A DNA stretch of 64,000 nucleotides, taken from positions 248,001 to 312,000 of the forward strand of contig JAAFIP010000002.1 of assembly GCA_013297865.1 (NCBI GenBank), read 5' to 3'. Positions 1-8,887 of the stretch are shown here, piece after piece. The notes under the pieces are model-generated. The model made no database searches and had not been told where the DNA came from. It saw nothing but the letters and a program-made list of their open reading frames with translations. The first letter of the stretch is position 1. Each line of letters begins with the position of its first letter. Source of the DNA: Polaromonas sp. Its GTDB lineage: Bacteria > Pseudomonadota > Gammaproteobacteria > Burkholderiales > Burkholderiaceae_C. Both the position numbers and the translations under genes were made by a program.

Positions 1-273
1 CTGCACTCGGGCTAACTCTGCATGTCACACCTGCTTTGAAAAACTAGCACTGAGCAGCGATCGTCTGCAGCATTAGTTTTTGTGGTGATCGACCCGGGTG
101 TTGTGATGGTTGACACGCCAGGCACAACGCGCCTGATAGCCCGGGAGATACAAAATCTTGCATATTTGATATACCTGCCCATGGCCACTGCGTAGTGCAA
201 ACCAGCGCATGAAAGGTAATATTCCGATACTGGCGACGCAAGATAGTCAGTCATACCAAAAAAGGGACAGGAT

Positions 274-1305
274 ATGCAGCAGCTCATGAGCTTTTACGCG
301 GCGCCCATCATGGCCCAAAGCCTGGGCGAGCAGATGGACGCCAACCGCGTCGAAGTCCTGGTGCTCACACCCGAGCAGTTCATGAGTATCGTGCAGGACA
401 AAACCGAAGGGCGCTACAACCGAAAATACGCCGAGGAAGTACGCGACACGCTCAAAGGCACTGCGTTTGCAGACTACTGGAAAACCACTTTCTACCCCAA
501 CCTTAACGCGCCCGGTACCCTGCCCGCAGGCCAGCTAGGCGCTGACGCCTATACCCTCGTCCACACCCTCCACGCCCTGGGCGTGCCCGGCACCCGCGTC
601 TACAGCAAGATGCACAAGGGCAAGGAATATCTCATCATCAAAGGCCACGCTGGACTGCGCAACCTGCTGCAAGGCACCCGCTACCTCGCTACCAACCCGC
701 AAATCATCCAGATGGGCCTGGGTGCCCAAGGCCTCAAGAACGTCGCCAAAGGCGGCTTCATACTTGGATTGGTGGTCACCGCAGGCATCGAAGTAACCGA
801 ATTCATCCTCAACGATGAAAAGACCCTGGGAGACCTGGTGGGAAGCATTGGCTACGAAGCGGTGAAGAGCGGAGTGGTGGCGGGGCTGGCTTTGGGGTTT
901 GGTACGGGTATAGTGAAAATGGCTGCACTTGGCCTCACTGGATGGGTAGGGTCAGTACTAGCTGTGGCTGCTCTGCCGCTCGGAGTTATGTTTGTTGCGG
1001 CTTTGACGATAGGCGTGATTGTGAACGTAATTGACAACCACTTCGATGTAAAAAAGAAAGTTCTTGATGCACTTAAAGCACTTCCTGGAAACATAGAGGA
1101 AGGCGTATACAAAATCAAGAGCGATAGCTTGAGCGAAATGGAAAAAATAAAAATGGAAGTTGATAGACGTTGGGAACTGATGAAAAATGACCTTAAGAAG
1201 ACTGCAAACCACGCTATAGATAAAGCTATTCAATCTGGAACAGATGCAATTAAAAATTACTTAGAGCAATCGTTCAAACAAATACTACTTCCTGTAAGAA
1301 GATGA
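274..1305 (+). CDS. putative pore-forming toxin/effector (343 aa)
   Basis: Long ORF with RBS-like gggacagg upstream; soluble N-terminal part, then Gly/Ala-rich hydrophobic segments (GGFILGLVVTAGIEV, AVKSGVVAGLALGFGTGIVKMAALGLTGWVGSVLAVAALPLGVMFVAALTIGVIV), then a charged helical tail; ATGA-coupled to two small membrane proteins. Confidence 0.55.
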   Translation: MQQLMSFYAAPIMAQSLGEQMDANRVEVLVLTPEQFMSIVQDKTEGRYNRKYAEEVRDTLKGTAFADYWKTTFYPNLNAPGTLPAGQLGADAYTLVHTLHALGVPGTRVYSKMHKGKEYLIIKGHAGLRNLLQGTRYLATNPQIIQMGLGAQGLKNVAKGGFILGLVVTAGIEVTEFILNDEKTLGDLVGSIGYEAVKSGVVAGLALGFGTGIVKMAALGLTGWVGSVLAVAALPLGVMFVAALTIGVIVNVIDNHFDVKKKVLDALKALPGNIEEGVYKIKSDSLSEMEKIKMEVDRRWELMKNDLKKTANHAIDKAIQSGTDAIKNYLEQSFKQILLPVRR

Positions 1306-1796
1306 CACCATTGGAAGACTTCAAAAAATGGGCGCGTTGGGGTATTCCTATGCTGGTTGTCATCTTGGGTCTAGCTGCTTGGAGTTTATTGGTTGCTATC
1401 CCCAGCACCTTTAACGATCTAGCGAATCAAGTACCCGGTTTGCGCATTAGCTCGGGTCTGGCGGTAGTCCCGTTTTTTGCGTTGTTTACAGCGTCCCTTC
1501 TTCTGATGGCTATTTTGCTTTTTATGGGACTGAAAAAAGCAGCAGAGCTAGCGGGTTATTTATTCATCGTTTTTTTTATTCTTACTCTGATATCCATACC
1601 CATCGCTTTCATTGGCGGCCCATTACTTCAAAACCACTATCTTCCTAAAATGGGCTACACCGAGTGCGATAAATTGCGTGGTGGTCAGTCTTTCTTTTTC
1701 AACGACTGGGTCAAAAACCCCGAGTGGTGCGTTGACCAAAAAGACCATGCGTGGGTCCGTGAGCAGGCGGCTAAGCGGGGTGGGGAGAAAAAATGA
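1302..1796 (+). CDS. multi-TM membrane protein, candidate immunity protein
   Basis: ATGA overlap with upstream ORF; several TM segments; C-terminal GYTECDK...NDWVKNPEWC motif shared with the next ORF. Confidence 0.55.
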   Translation: MTPLEDFKKWARWGIPMLVVILGLAAWSLLVAIPSTFNDLANQVPGLRISSGLAVVPFFALFTASLLLMAILLFMGLKKAAELAGYLFIVFFILTLISIPIAFIGGPLLQNHYLPKMGYTECDKLRGGQSFFFNDWVKNPEWCVDQKDHAWVREQAAKRGGEKK

Positions 1797-2407
1797 ATGA
1801 CGCCAGCGAGGCTGCGGCAGTTAAACCCGCCAAACCTGCGAAGAAAAAATACCTGTCTGCAAAGGCAAAGCTTGAGCTAGCGCAGCATAAAAAGAATGGC
1901 CCACGCGCCATCGCAATGCTGCTGGTGTTGATAGGCATATGTGCATGGCTTTTTTACGCTCTGGCCTGGGTACCCTTGCGTGACATACGCAACCAGGCAC
2001 CAATTGTTTTTGTGAGCTCATTTGGGCTGATGGCTGCGGTTTGCATTGCTCCATTTGCCGGAGGGACTGTTGGAATAGCTTTGCGCATGACGCAACGCAA
2101 CGCGCTAGCTGCAAAGATGGAGAACTGGTCGATGTATGGCATGCTCGTCAGTTTTGTATGCATACCTGTGCTTCTTCTGGCGGGCGAATTTTCACCTTTT
2201 TTCTTCCTGCACGATAGAGGCTATCACCAGTGCGGCCACTACAAACAAGTGCGTGGAAGCTCTGACCCCAAACGCCTTCATTTTCAGTTCACCAAAGATT
2301 GGGTGACCAATCCAGACTGGTGCGATCATCGCCAAGACTATGCAAAGGTGTATGAGTTGGCGGCGAAGGAGCAAGCTGCCAAGGAACAAGCAGGCGGTGC
2401 GAGGTAG
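1793..2407 (+). CDS. multi-TM membrane protein, second candidate immunity protein (paralogue)
   Basis: ATGA overlap with upstream ORF; GYHQCGHYK...TKDWVTNPDWC motif parallels the preceding ORF. Confidence 0.55.
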   Translation: MNDASEAAAVKPAKPAKKKYLSAKAKLELAQHKKNGPRAIAMLLVLIGICAWLFYALAWVPLRDIRNQAPIVFVSSFGLMAAVCIAPFAGGTVGIALRMTQRNALAAKMENWSMYGMLVSFVCIPVLLLAGEFSPFFFLHDRGYHQCGHYKQVRGSSDPKRLHFQFTKDWVTNPDWCDHRQDYAKVYELAAKEQAAKEQAGGAR

Positions 2408-2434
2408 TCCAGCATCTGCGTTGACATTGCAGAT

Positions 2435-2489
2435 ACTATGAATTTTATAGCTGCTCCCGTGACAGTCTATTGGGCTGGCAGCCTAAAAG
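2435..2489 (-). repeat. F1 interspersed repeat copy 1
   Basis: actatgaattttatagctgctcccgtgacagtctattgggctggcagcc; reverse complement matches the F1 consensus. Confidence 0.85.
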
Positions 2490-2632
2490 ATGTCTGAAGA
2501 TACCCTTTTAGCGCTTTCCCGTCGGCTTGTTAACTCTGGTTTAGTTTTCGCAAAACCACTGCGCCTGCGATTGATAAAAACTTGTTGCCTTCACAAAGGC
2601 AGCACAAAACGGCGCGCTACAAGAAACCGCAA

Positions 2633-2759
2633 GCGGTGATGGGGTGTGGTTTTGATGAAAATCTGCAGCAAGGCGCGCGGTGCATAAGCTGGCTGTGCGT
2701 TAGCTCAATTCGCGCGTGTTTGCGGAGGATTTTGCAGCGAAACTTTCCCCATCGCCGCA
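2633..2759 (+). repeat. F2 structured repeat copy a
   Basis: GCGGTGATGGGG...GATGAAAATCTGCAGCAAGGCGCGCGGTGCAT...CGCGCGTGTTTGCGGAGGATTTTGCAGCGAAA...CCCCATCGCCGC; complementary ends. Confidence 0.75.
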
Positions 2760-2810
2760 GCTCACGGTCTTTGCGCTTTGGGTTATGCAGTCTCCGGGCA
2801 GAGCGCAAAA

Positions 2811-2884
2811 GGGGTCAGAGCAAAATTTCGTATGAGTATTACGCGCCTCGGAAGAATGGTTGTCCAGAATTTTGATCTGACCCC
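2811..2884. repeat. short inverted-repeat element, RAYT/REP-like remnant
   Basis: GGGGTCAGAGCAAAATT ... AATTTTGATCTGACCCC, 16/17 complementary ends, no ORF inside. Confidence 0.6.
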
Positions 2885-2915
2885 GTTTGCTTCAGAGTTC
2901 TGATGAGTAACGAGC

Positions 2916-3179
2916 TTAGGGTCTGCGCCAGAACTCTACAAAAATACACCATAAAAGTCCTTCAAGATCCAGTGGATCATCAGAAGTGTCTACTTCCTGG
3001 AGGTAGTCTTTAAGCAAAAACCAGTGGATCACTAAAACTCCGACGATAGGAATAAATATGCACACCAAACTTTTCATTATTTTGAGCCACAGCTCGTACC
3101 GTGGACTGACCCAAAGTCTCCACAAGACCAGTAGAAGATAAAGTATGTACAGAACTAAGTAGAAAATGCCTAAGCTCAT
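2916..3179 (-). CDS. small membrane protein, hypothetical
   Basis: 87 aa ORF with two hydrophobic segments; overlaps the xerC start codon (ATGA). Confidence 0.5.
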   Translation of the reverse strand: MSLGIFYLVLYILYLLLVLWRLWVSPRYELWLKIMKSLVCIFIPIVGVLVIHWFLLKDYLQEVDTSDDPLDLEGLLWCIFVEFWRRP

Positions 3180-4129
3180 TTACTTGCTTTCAAACGCTTC
3201 GCCCGCGGATGCGCCGCGTCATAGGCCTTGGCCAGGTGCTGAAAATCGAGGCGGGTGTAGACCTGGGTGGTGGTGATGTTGGCGTGGCCTAGCAGCTCCT
3301 GGACGGCGCGCAGGTCTTGGCTGCTTTGCAGGACGTGGCTGGCGAAGCTGTGGCGCAGCATGTGGGGGTGCACGGGGGTGGCCAGGCCGGCTTGCAGGCT
3401 GCGGCGCTTGAGGCGCTGCCAGATGGACTGGGCGGTGAGGCGGGTGCCGTTTTTGCCGATGAAAAGGGCGCTTTGGTCGGTGGCTGATGTGGGCAGCAGA
3501 TCGCTGCGCACAGACAGATATTTTTGCAAGGCTTCGATCGACTTGGCTCCCAGGGGCACGGTGCGCACCTTGCTGCCTTTACCAGTCACCTTGACCTCGG
3601 CGGCGTCCAGCTGCAGCCAGCCTTTGGCCGATGCAGTGGCCTGCACGTCCAGCCCCACCAGCTCGCCCACGCGCAGGCCGCTGCCGTAGAGCAGCTCGGT
3701 GATGGCGGCGTCGCGCGCCTCCAGGCGGGGGTCAAAGCTGCCGTCTGCGCTGCCGCGCTCAAAGCTGGCCAGCTGCACCGCGTCGTCCACCGCCAGTGCC
3801 TTGGGCAGGGGCTTGGGCTGCTTGGGCGCGCGCACGTCTTGCACCGGGTTGGCGTGAATCAGGCCTTCGCGGCCCAGCCAGGTATAAAAGCCGCGCCAGC
3901 CGCTCAGGATCAGCGCGATGCCGCGCCCGCTGCGGCCCTGGCTGTGCATCTGCGCCACCCAGCGGCGAATGTGCGCGTTGTGCACCTGCGGCAGGCTGAT
4001 GGGGACGGCCAGGGCTAGCGCCTGGAGCTTGCGCAGGTCTTCGGTATAGAGGGCGACAGTGCGCTTGGCCAGGCGTTTTTGCACGCGCACATGATCGAGA
4101 TATTTCTCAATCAGCGCGGCGTCGGTCAT
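3176..4129 (-). CDS. xerC: tyrosine recombinase XerC
   Basis: Catalytic motifs ...HMLRHSFASH, LGHANITTTQVYTRLDF; next to DUF484 and dapF as in many proteobacteria. Confidence 0.93.
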   Translation of the reverse strand: MTDAALIEKYLDHVRVQKRLAKRTVALYTEDLRKLQALALAVPISLPQVHNAHIRRWVAQMHSQGRSGRGIALILSGWRGFYTWLGREGLIHANPVQDVRAPKQPKPLPKALAVDDAVQLASFERGSADGSFDPRLEARDAAITELLYGSGLRVGELVGLDVQATASAKGWLQLDAAEVKVTGKGSKVRTVPLGAKSIEALQKYLSVRSDLLPTSATDQSALFIGKNGTRLTAQSIWQRLKRRSLQAGLATPVHPHMLRHSFASHVLQSSQDLRAVQELLGHANITTTQVYTRLDFQHLAKAYDAAHPRAKRLKASK

Positions 4130-4135
4130 GGCAGG

Positions 4136-4822
4136 TCAGGCGCGCAGCCGTGCCAGCGCTGCGCTGGCCAGCTCGGCGATGCGCTCTAAAAAGTCGGTGC
4201 CCATGTTGGCGTTAAAGCGCTCGGGGTCGGGCGAGGCCAGCACCAGCATGCCAAAGGAATCAGCCGCAGCGCCTGCGCGCAGGGGGATCAGCGCCACCGA
4301 CATGGCCAGCTCGGGCTGGGCCAGCCACTGCACAGCTTCAAAGCTGGAGTTCACGCCGCAGTAGGGCACAGTGATGGACGAGGCAAAAGCCTTGGCATCG
4401 CTGCTCACGCCAGTGGCAAAAGGCTGGTCAGAAAACAGGCCGTTGGTGTCCCACACCTTGATCGCCACCTGTGGCACGAGAAACTGGTGCTTGATCTCGC
4501 GCGTCAGCACCTCGGGCAGCTCGATAGCGTGGTGGGTGAGCAGCAGGTTGCGGGTCCAGCGCTGCATCTTGTCGGCGATCATCATGTTGTCGTTGCCGTT
4601 GCGCACCATCTCCATGATGCGGCGCTCCAGCGTCTTGATCTTCTCGCGCAGCATCTCGGCCTGGCGTTCCTGCAGGCTGACTGCGCGCGCGCCATGGCCG
4701 CTGGAGAGCTGCACAGTGGCCAGCAGCTCGGCGTGGCGCTCAAAAAAGTCGGGCGTGTTGACCAGAAACTGGGCAATGTCGGCCTCTGTGATGGGCGGTA
4801 CGTCGTTGGCTTTAAGGGTCAT
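4136..4822 (-). CDS. DUF484 family protein
   Basis: ITEADIAQFLVNTPDFFERHAELL N-terminus and GAF-like C-terminus; xerC-dapF neighbourhood. Confidence 0.88.
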   Translation of the reverse strand: MTLKANDVPPITEADIAQFLVNTPDFFERHAELLATVQLSSGHGARAVSLQERQAEMLREKIKTLERRIMEMVRNGNDNMMIADKMQRWTRNLLLTHHAIELPEVLTREIKHQFLVPQVAIKVWDTNGLFSDQPFATGVSSDAKAFASSITVPYCGVNSSFEAVQWLAQPELAMSVALIPLRAGAAADSFGMLVLASPDPERFNANMGTDFLERIAELASAALARLRA

Positions 4823-4837
4823 GGGTCTTCCTCGGGT

Positions 4838-5740
4838 CTAGCGGGGGTGGTCGGGCACGTCAATGGTGCCCTGAAAAACGGTGGTGGCTGGGCCGATCAT
4901 CATCACACTGTGGCCCAGGCCTGCCCACTCAATGGTGAGAATGCCGCCGCGTGCGTGCACATCGACTTTGGCGTCCAGCAGCCCCAGGCGAATGCCTGCC
5001 ACCACAGCGGCGCAGGCACCGGTGCCGCAGGTCAGCGTCTCGCCGGCGCCGCGCTCATACACGCGCAGGCGAATGGTCTGGCGGTTCACTATCTGCATGA
5101 AGCCGGCATTGACGCGCTGCGAAAAGGCCGGGTGCGCCTGCACCCAGGGCCCCACGGTGTCCACCGGCGCGGTGTCCACATCGTCCACGATCTGCACCGC
5201 ATGCGGGTTGCCCATGGAGAGCACGGCTATCTCTTTGCTCAAGGTATGCGCTATGTTTTCAATAGCTGCTCCCGCGATATTCCATTGGGCTAGACGCCAT
5301 TTTTGCCATGAATTAGCGGCCACAGGCACGGCCTGGGACGCATCAAAAGGCACCTGCGGCAGATCAAACACCGGCACGCTCATGTCCACCAGCACGCGGC
5401 CATCGCTTTGCTCGGTCAGCACCAGGGTGTTGTTCATGGTCTTGACGCGGATGGAGGTTTTGTCGGTCAGGCCGCGCTCGCGCACATAGCGCACAAAGCA
5501 GCGCGAGCCGTTGCCGCAGTGCTCCACCTCGCCGCCATCGGCGTTGTGGATCACGTATTCAAAGTCCACGCTGGCGTCAGGCGCGGGGCGCACGGTGAGT
5601 ATCTGGTCAGCGCCTACGCCAAAGTGCCTATCGCCCAAAAAGCGGTATTGCGCGGCGCTCAAGCCCAGCCGTCCGCGCGTTTCGTCCAGCACGACAAAGT
5701 CGTTGCCTGCGCCGTGCATTTTGGTGAAACTGATCTGCAT
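4838..5740 (-). CDS. dapF: diaminopimelate epimerase (contains in-frame F1 repeat)
   Basis: [39 protein letters not shown]; start set at [13 protein letters not shown] rather than the longer ORF. Confidence 0.93.
   Translation of the reverse strand: MQISFTKMHGAGNDFVVLDETRGRLGLSAAQYRFLGDRHFGVGADQILTVRPAPDASVDFEYVIHNADGGEVEHCGNGSRCFVRYVRERGLTDKTSIRVKTMNNTLVLTEQSDGRVLVDMSVPVFDLPQVPFDASQAVPVAANSWQKWRLAQWNIAGAAIENIAHTLSKEIAVLSMGNPHAVQIVDDVDTAPVDTVGPWVQAHPAFSQRVNAGFMQIVNRQTIRLRVYERGAGETLTCGTGACAAVVAGIRLGLLDAKVDVHARGGILTIEWAGLGHSVMMIGPATTVFQGTIDVPDHPR
5251..5307 (-). repeat. F1 copy 2, in frame within dapF
   Basis: Coding strand ctagcccaatggaatatcgcgggagcagctattgaaaacatagc -> [15 protein letters not shown]. 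Confidence 0.9.
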
Positions 5741-5748
5741 AGCCCCAA

Positions 5749-6327
5749 TTATCCCCTGCTTGGCGCAGCCAAGGCGCTGGCGGCAAAAAACTGCTGGGCC
5801 TGGGCCAGCGCCTGCGCGTCGGCGCGCACCGCATCGGGCGGCCCGCCTTTGCCCCATAGCACACCTGCAAAGTGCATGTTCAAAAAGCCCGCGCACAGGG
5901 CTATGGAGTCAATCATGGGCTGCGACTTGGCCCGGTCGCCACTGGTGGTGATGAGGTGCAGCGTCTTTTGCGCCATGGCCTCCTTAAAGGGCACGCCGGG
6001 GATGCGCATCCACGCGCTCCAGTGGTCCAAGTACAGCTTAAGCGGCGCAGGGATGCTGTACCAGTAGACCGGGGCCACAAAGACCAGATCGGTGCAGTCC
6101 AGCGTGGCCTGCAGCAGGGTGAGCATGTCGCCGCTGGGCTGGGGGTATTGGCCTGTGGTGTGGCGCTGGTCTACAAATGGGGGAATCTGCATCTGCGCCA
6201 GGGCGTGCCAGGTCTGCTGCGCGCCTGCAGGCAGGGCGGCGGCAGCCTGCTGGGCCAGCCATTCGGTGTTGCCCAGGTGGCCGCGCTCGCGGGTGGAGGT
6301 GGTGAGAAAGAGGTATTTGCTAGCCAT
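5749..6327 (-). CDS. NAD(P)H-dependent FMN reductase / flavodoxin-fold protein
   Basis: [44 protein letters not shown] flavodoxin-fold motifs. Confidence 0.75.
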   Translation of the reverse strand: MASKYLFLTTSTRERGHLGNTEWLAQQAAAALPAGAQQTWHALAQMQIPPFVDQRHTTGQYPQPSGDMLTLLQATLDCTDLVFVAPVYWYSIPAPLKLYLDHWSAWMRIPGVPFKEAMAQKTLHLITTSGDRAKSQPMIDSIALCAGFLNMHFAGVLWGKGGPPDAVRADAQALAQAQQFFAASALAAPSRG

Positions 6328-6448
6328 GCCTGTATGTTAACTGCGCTGAGCGCCATGGTCGTTGATAGGGGGCCGCGTTGAGGGGGCCGCGTTGTTCCAA
6401 ATCGGCTATCCTCATGGCCTGCACAACCATACAACAGAGACAACACCT

Positions 6449-7009
6449 ATGCGCATCCCCGAATGGACCCCCGCCGCCCACCCCCAGTCAGACGAACTGA
6501 TCAACGCCATCAAGGCGCGCCGCGGTGGCCAGCTGATCCAGCTGGACAAAGCCCTGCTGTGGAGCGAGCCGCTGGCCCGCGGCTGGAACGTCTACCTCAA
6601 AGCCGTGCGCACCGAGCTGCCCACCAGCCGCAAGCTGCGCGAGCTGGCGATCTGCACCGTAGCCCTGCTGACCGGCGCCGCCTACGAATACCATCACCAC
6701 GCCCCCGACTTTCTGGCCGCAGGCGGCACCCAGGCCGAGCTGGACGCCCTGAACGCCCATCTAGCCCCATTTTTAAAGCAAAATCAGCCGCTAGCCCAAT
6801 GGAATATCGCAGGAGCAGCTATCGAAAACGTAGTAATGCAATATGCCGCAGAGATGACTTTGCACGTCAAAGTAAGCGACGCCACCTTTGCCGCGCTGCA
6901 GCAGCACTTTGACACTACGCAGATAGTTGAGCTGACCTCGGCCATCGCCACCTACAACATGGTGGCCAGGTTTTTGGTGGCACTGGGGGTGACACCGGAA
7001 GAGCGCTGA
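6449..7009 (+). CDS. carboxymuconolactone decarboxylase-like (AhpD-fold) protein with in-frame F1 repeat
   Basis: KLRELAICTVALLTGAAYEYHHHAPDFLAAG motif; start at MRIPEWTPAAHPQ. Confidence 0.8.
   Translation: MRIPEWTPAAHPQSDELINAIKARRGGQLIQLDKALLWSEPLARGWNVYLKAVRTELPTSRKLRELAICTVALLTGAAYEYHHHAPDFLAAGGTQAELDALNAHLAPFLKQNQPLAQWNIAGAAIENVVMQYAAEMTLHVKVSDATFAALQQHFDTTQIVELTSAIATYNMVARFLVALGVTPEER
6780..6834 (+). repeat. F1 copy 3, in frame
   Basis: cgctagcccaatggaatatcgcaggagcagctatcgaaaacgtagt -> [15 protein letters not shown]. Confidence 0.9.
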
Positions 7010-7100
7010 AGTCTTTGGATTTCTAGCCGCTTGGGGCCCCTTTGCTCTCGAGCGTGAATGGCGAGGGCTAGGGGATTTTGCGCCAAGCTTGGTCACCTAA

Positions 7101-7226
7101 GCGGCAGTTGAGGAAGTCGTGCTGCAAAAACTTCCGCGAACACGCGCGAGCACCATCCCCGTATATCCACCGCATGCACCGCGCGCCTCGCTACAGTTTT
7201 TCATCCCGACCACGCTCAACTACCGC
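7101..7226 (-). repeat. F2 copy b
   Basis: GCGGCAGTTGAG ... GCTGCAAAAACTTCCGCGAACACGCGCGAG ... GCATGCACCGCGCGCCTCGCTACAGTTTTTCATC ... CTCAACTACCGC; reverse orientation to copy a. Confidence 0.75.
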
Positions 7227-7375
7227 TTTGCTGGGTCGGTGGGTTGTTTGAGGGCTAGATTCTGCCAGGGCGACTTTACAAATTTTGCCGTGCCTGCTCA
7301 TAATTGCGTTACATGACAACAACTCAATAAATGCAATCATGCTTCTGAAATTGTTCCTGTCGCGTTATCTTGCGG
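7149..7375 (+). repeat. direct repeat unit 1 (half F2 plus leader region)
   Basis: Near-repeat at 8332-8551, including ttttgccgtgcctgctcataat...caactcaataaatgcaat...gaaattgtt. Confidence 0.75.
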
Positions 7376-7424
7376 ACTACCAAGTTATTCAGCAGTTTCG
7401 CGGGATGTATCAAAGTTAACCAAT

Positions 7425-7790
7425 ATGTGTCGCGTTGCTGACTATTGGTCAATCGCTTTGTTCCTGTTGCTAGCTGCTACCGGATTGGTAAGCGCTATTT
7501 TGCAACTTCGATTTTTGAATCATTTGGAAGTTACCACGCCGTCATTGTGGAGAAAATTGGGTATGCGCAAGGTTTGGACTGATGACGGAAATATCAGCTA
7601 TGCAGCGGCTCAGTGGTTTCTCTTAGAAGGCGAATACAAATCCATTAATGATCAAGCAATTATTGAAAAGGGTGACCGCGCGCGCTTGGCTTTCTTTTGT
7701 ATGTTGGCTGCTTTGATGGCGTGGGGTGTATGTGCGTCGGTGTCGGGAGTTTGGTTTCCATTTTCGTGTTTACTGGAGATTTTTATATGA
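7425..7790 (+). CDS. small membrane protein, hypothetical
   Basis: 121 aa, hydrophobic segments at both ends. Confidence 0.5.
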   Translation: MCRVADYWSIALFLLLAATGLVSAILQLRFLNHLEVTTPSLWRKLGMRKVWTDDGNISYAAAQWFLLEGEYKSINDQAIIEKGDRARLAFFCMLAALMAWGVCASVSGVWFPFSCLLEIFI

Positions 7791-7876
7791 GCACTGTTTA
7801 CTTGCCGCTCGTGGTGGTTAACTGGTTTGCTTGTGCCTATATTTCTGAATCATCTAGTCCCAAAGAGATTGTCTCA

Positions 7877-8299
7877 ATGCTAGTTCGTACTCTAGCCCTT
7901 GCAGCAGCTATGACCTCACCTGTTGCCTTTGCGCAAGCTTTCGATTGGACGATGCTACAAGGTCAGTGGGCAGAAAGTGCGAAAAACCAGTTTGGCTGTC
8001 GCAAGGACAATGTTCATCATCGGTTTGAGGTCAGCGCTGACAGAAAATCGCTGACGTTCAAATTTGATCGAAAATGGGAAATTCGTACTGGCAAAGAGGT
8101 TGAACAGTACTCGGCAGCGATCAAGAAGGCAGAAACCAATATGCTGGTTATCAGCTATGGCTCAGAACTTGGCGAAATGCCAGCAGACACGAAAGAATGG
8201 GAGTTGCGGTTTATTGGTCCAGGTACCTACCGCTGGCGCTTAATGTCTTGGCCTGAGGGGCAATATAACAATGTAATTGGTGTCAGATGCGGGGCATAG
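7877..8299 (+). CDS. secreted/periplasmic hypothetical protein
   Basis: Start at MLVRTLALAAAMTSPVAFAQA (signal peptide) then FDWTMLQGQWAESAKNQFGCRKDN. Confidence 0.55.
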   Translation: MLVRTLALAAAMTSPVAFAQAFDWTMLQGQWAESAKNQFGCRKDNVHHRFEVSADRKSLTFKFDRKWEIRTGKEVEQYSAAIKKAETNMLVISYGSELGEMPADTKEWELRFIGPGTYRWRLMSWPEGQYNNVIGVRCGA

Positions 8300-8331
8300 C
8301 GAGGTATGACCTTGAAACGGTGAACACACTC

Positions 8332-8551
8332 AAGCATCATCCCCTTATGTCTACCGAGTGCAGCGCGCCTCGCTGCAGTTTTTCATCCCTACCACGCTTA
8401 ACTACCGCTTTGCTGGGTTGGTGGGCTTTTAGAGCGTTAAACCGGACGAGGCTGCTTTACAAATTTTGCCGTGCCTGCTCATAATCACCGTACATGGCGA
8501 CAACTCAATAAATGCAATTGTGCATTTTGAAATTGTTTCTGTCATGTTATT
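8332..8551 (+). repeat. direct repeat unit 2, contains half copy F2-c (8332-8407)
   Basis: agcatcatccccttatgtctaccgagtgcagcgcgcctcgctgcagtttttcatccctaccacgcttaactaccgc... parallels 7149 onward. Confidence 0.75.
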
Positions 8552-8882
8552 TGACCGTTTCACATACCAATACTTAAGAGCAATGGACTTCTCGCCAATC
8601 ATAGCTTGGTCTGCGCCGTTGGTAGGCATAGTGTTTGCTGGCCTATTCGGGGCTTCGCGCGCCAAATTTGACACCAAATCAATTTGGGGCGCAGCGTTAC
8701 TGACTGCCCTCGGGATTGGCTTCACTCTGATGCTGGTGCAAGTATTTTTACATAGCTTTTGTGTAGAAATGAAGGGCTGCGTCAATCGCGGGGACGTCAA
8801 CATGGGTTACTGGTTCCAGTCAATTTTTGCCATTCCAATCTACTGGTTGGTTTCTGTAAGCGTTTGGCAGATGAAGCAATGA
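8544..8882 (+). CDS. small multi-TM membrane protein, hypothetical
   Basis: MLFDRFTYQYLRAMDFSPIIAWSAPLVGIVFAGLFGASRAK..., several TM segments. Confidence 0.5.
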   Translation: MLFDRFTYQYLRAMDFSPIIAWSAPLVGIVFAGLFGASRAKFDTKSIWGAALLTALGIGFTLMLVQVFLHSFCVEMKGCVNRGDVNMGYWFQSIFAIPIYWLVSVSVWQMKQ

Positions 8883-8887
8883 AAATG

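Noticed and set aside
2582-2875. 97 aa ORF on plus strand
   Set aside because: Spans the F2 repeat and the GGGGTCAGA element; no domain, most likely spurious.
3524-4018. Long ORFs antisense to xerC and, similarly, antisense to lysS, trpB, leuC, AOR and others
   Set aside because: High-GC mirror ORFs on the opposite strand of clearly identified genes; low-complexity translations.
3176-4129. Tyrosine recombinase as an integron integrase for the cassette-like islet
   Set aside because: Sequence and the dapF-DUF484-xerC context identify it as housekeeping XerC; no intI-specific feature recognised.
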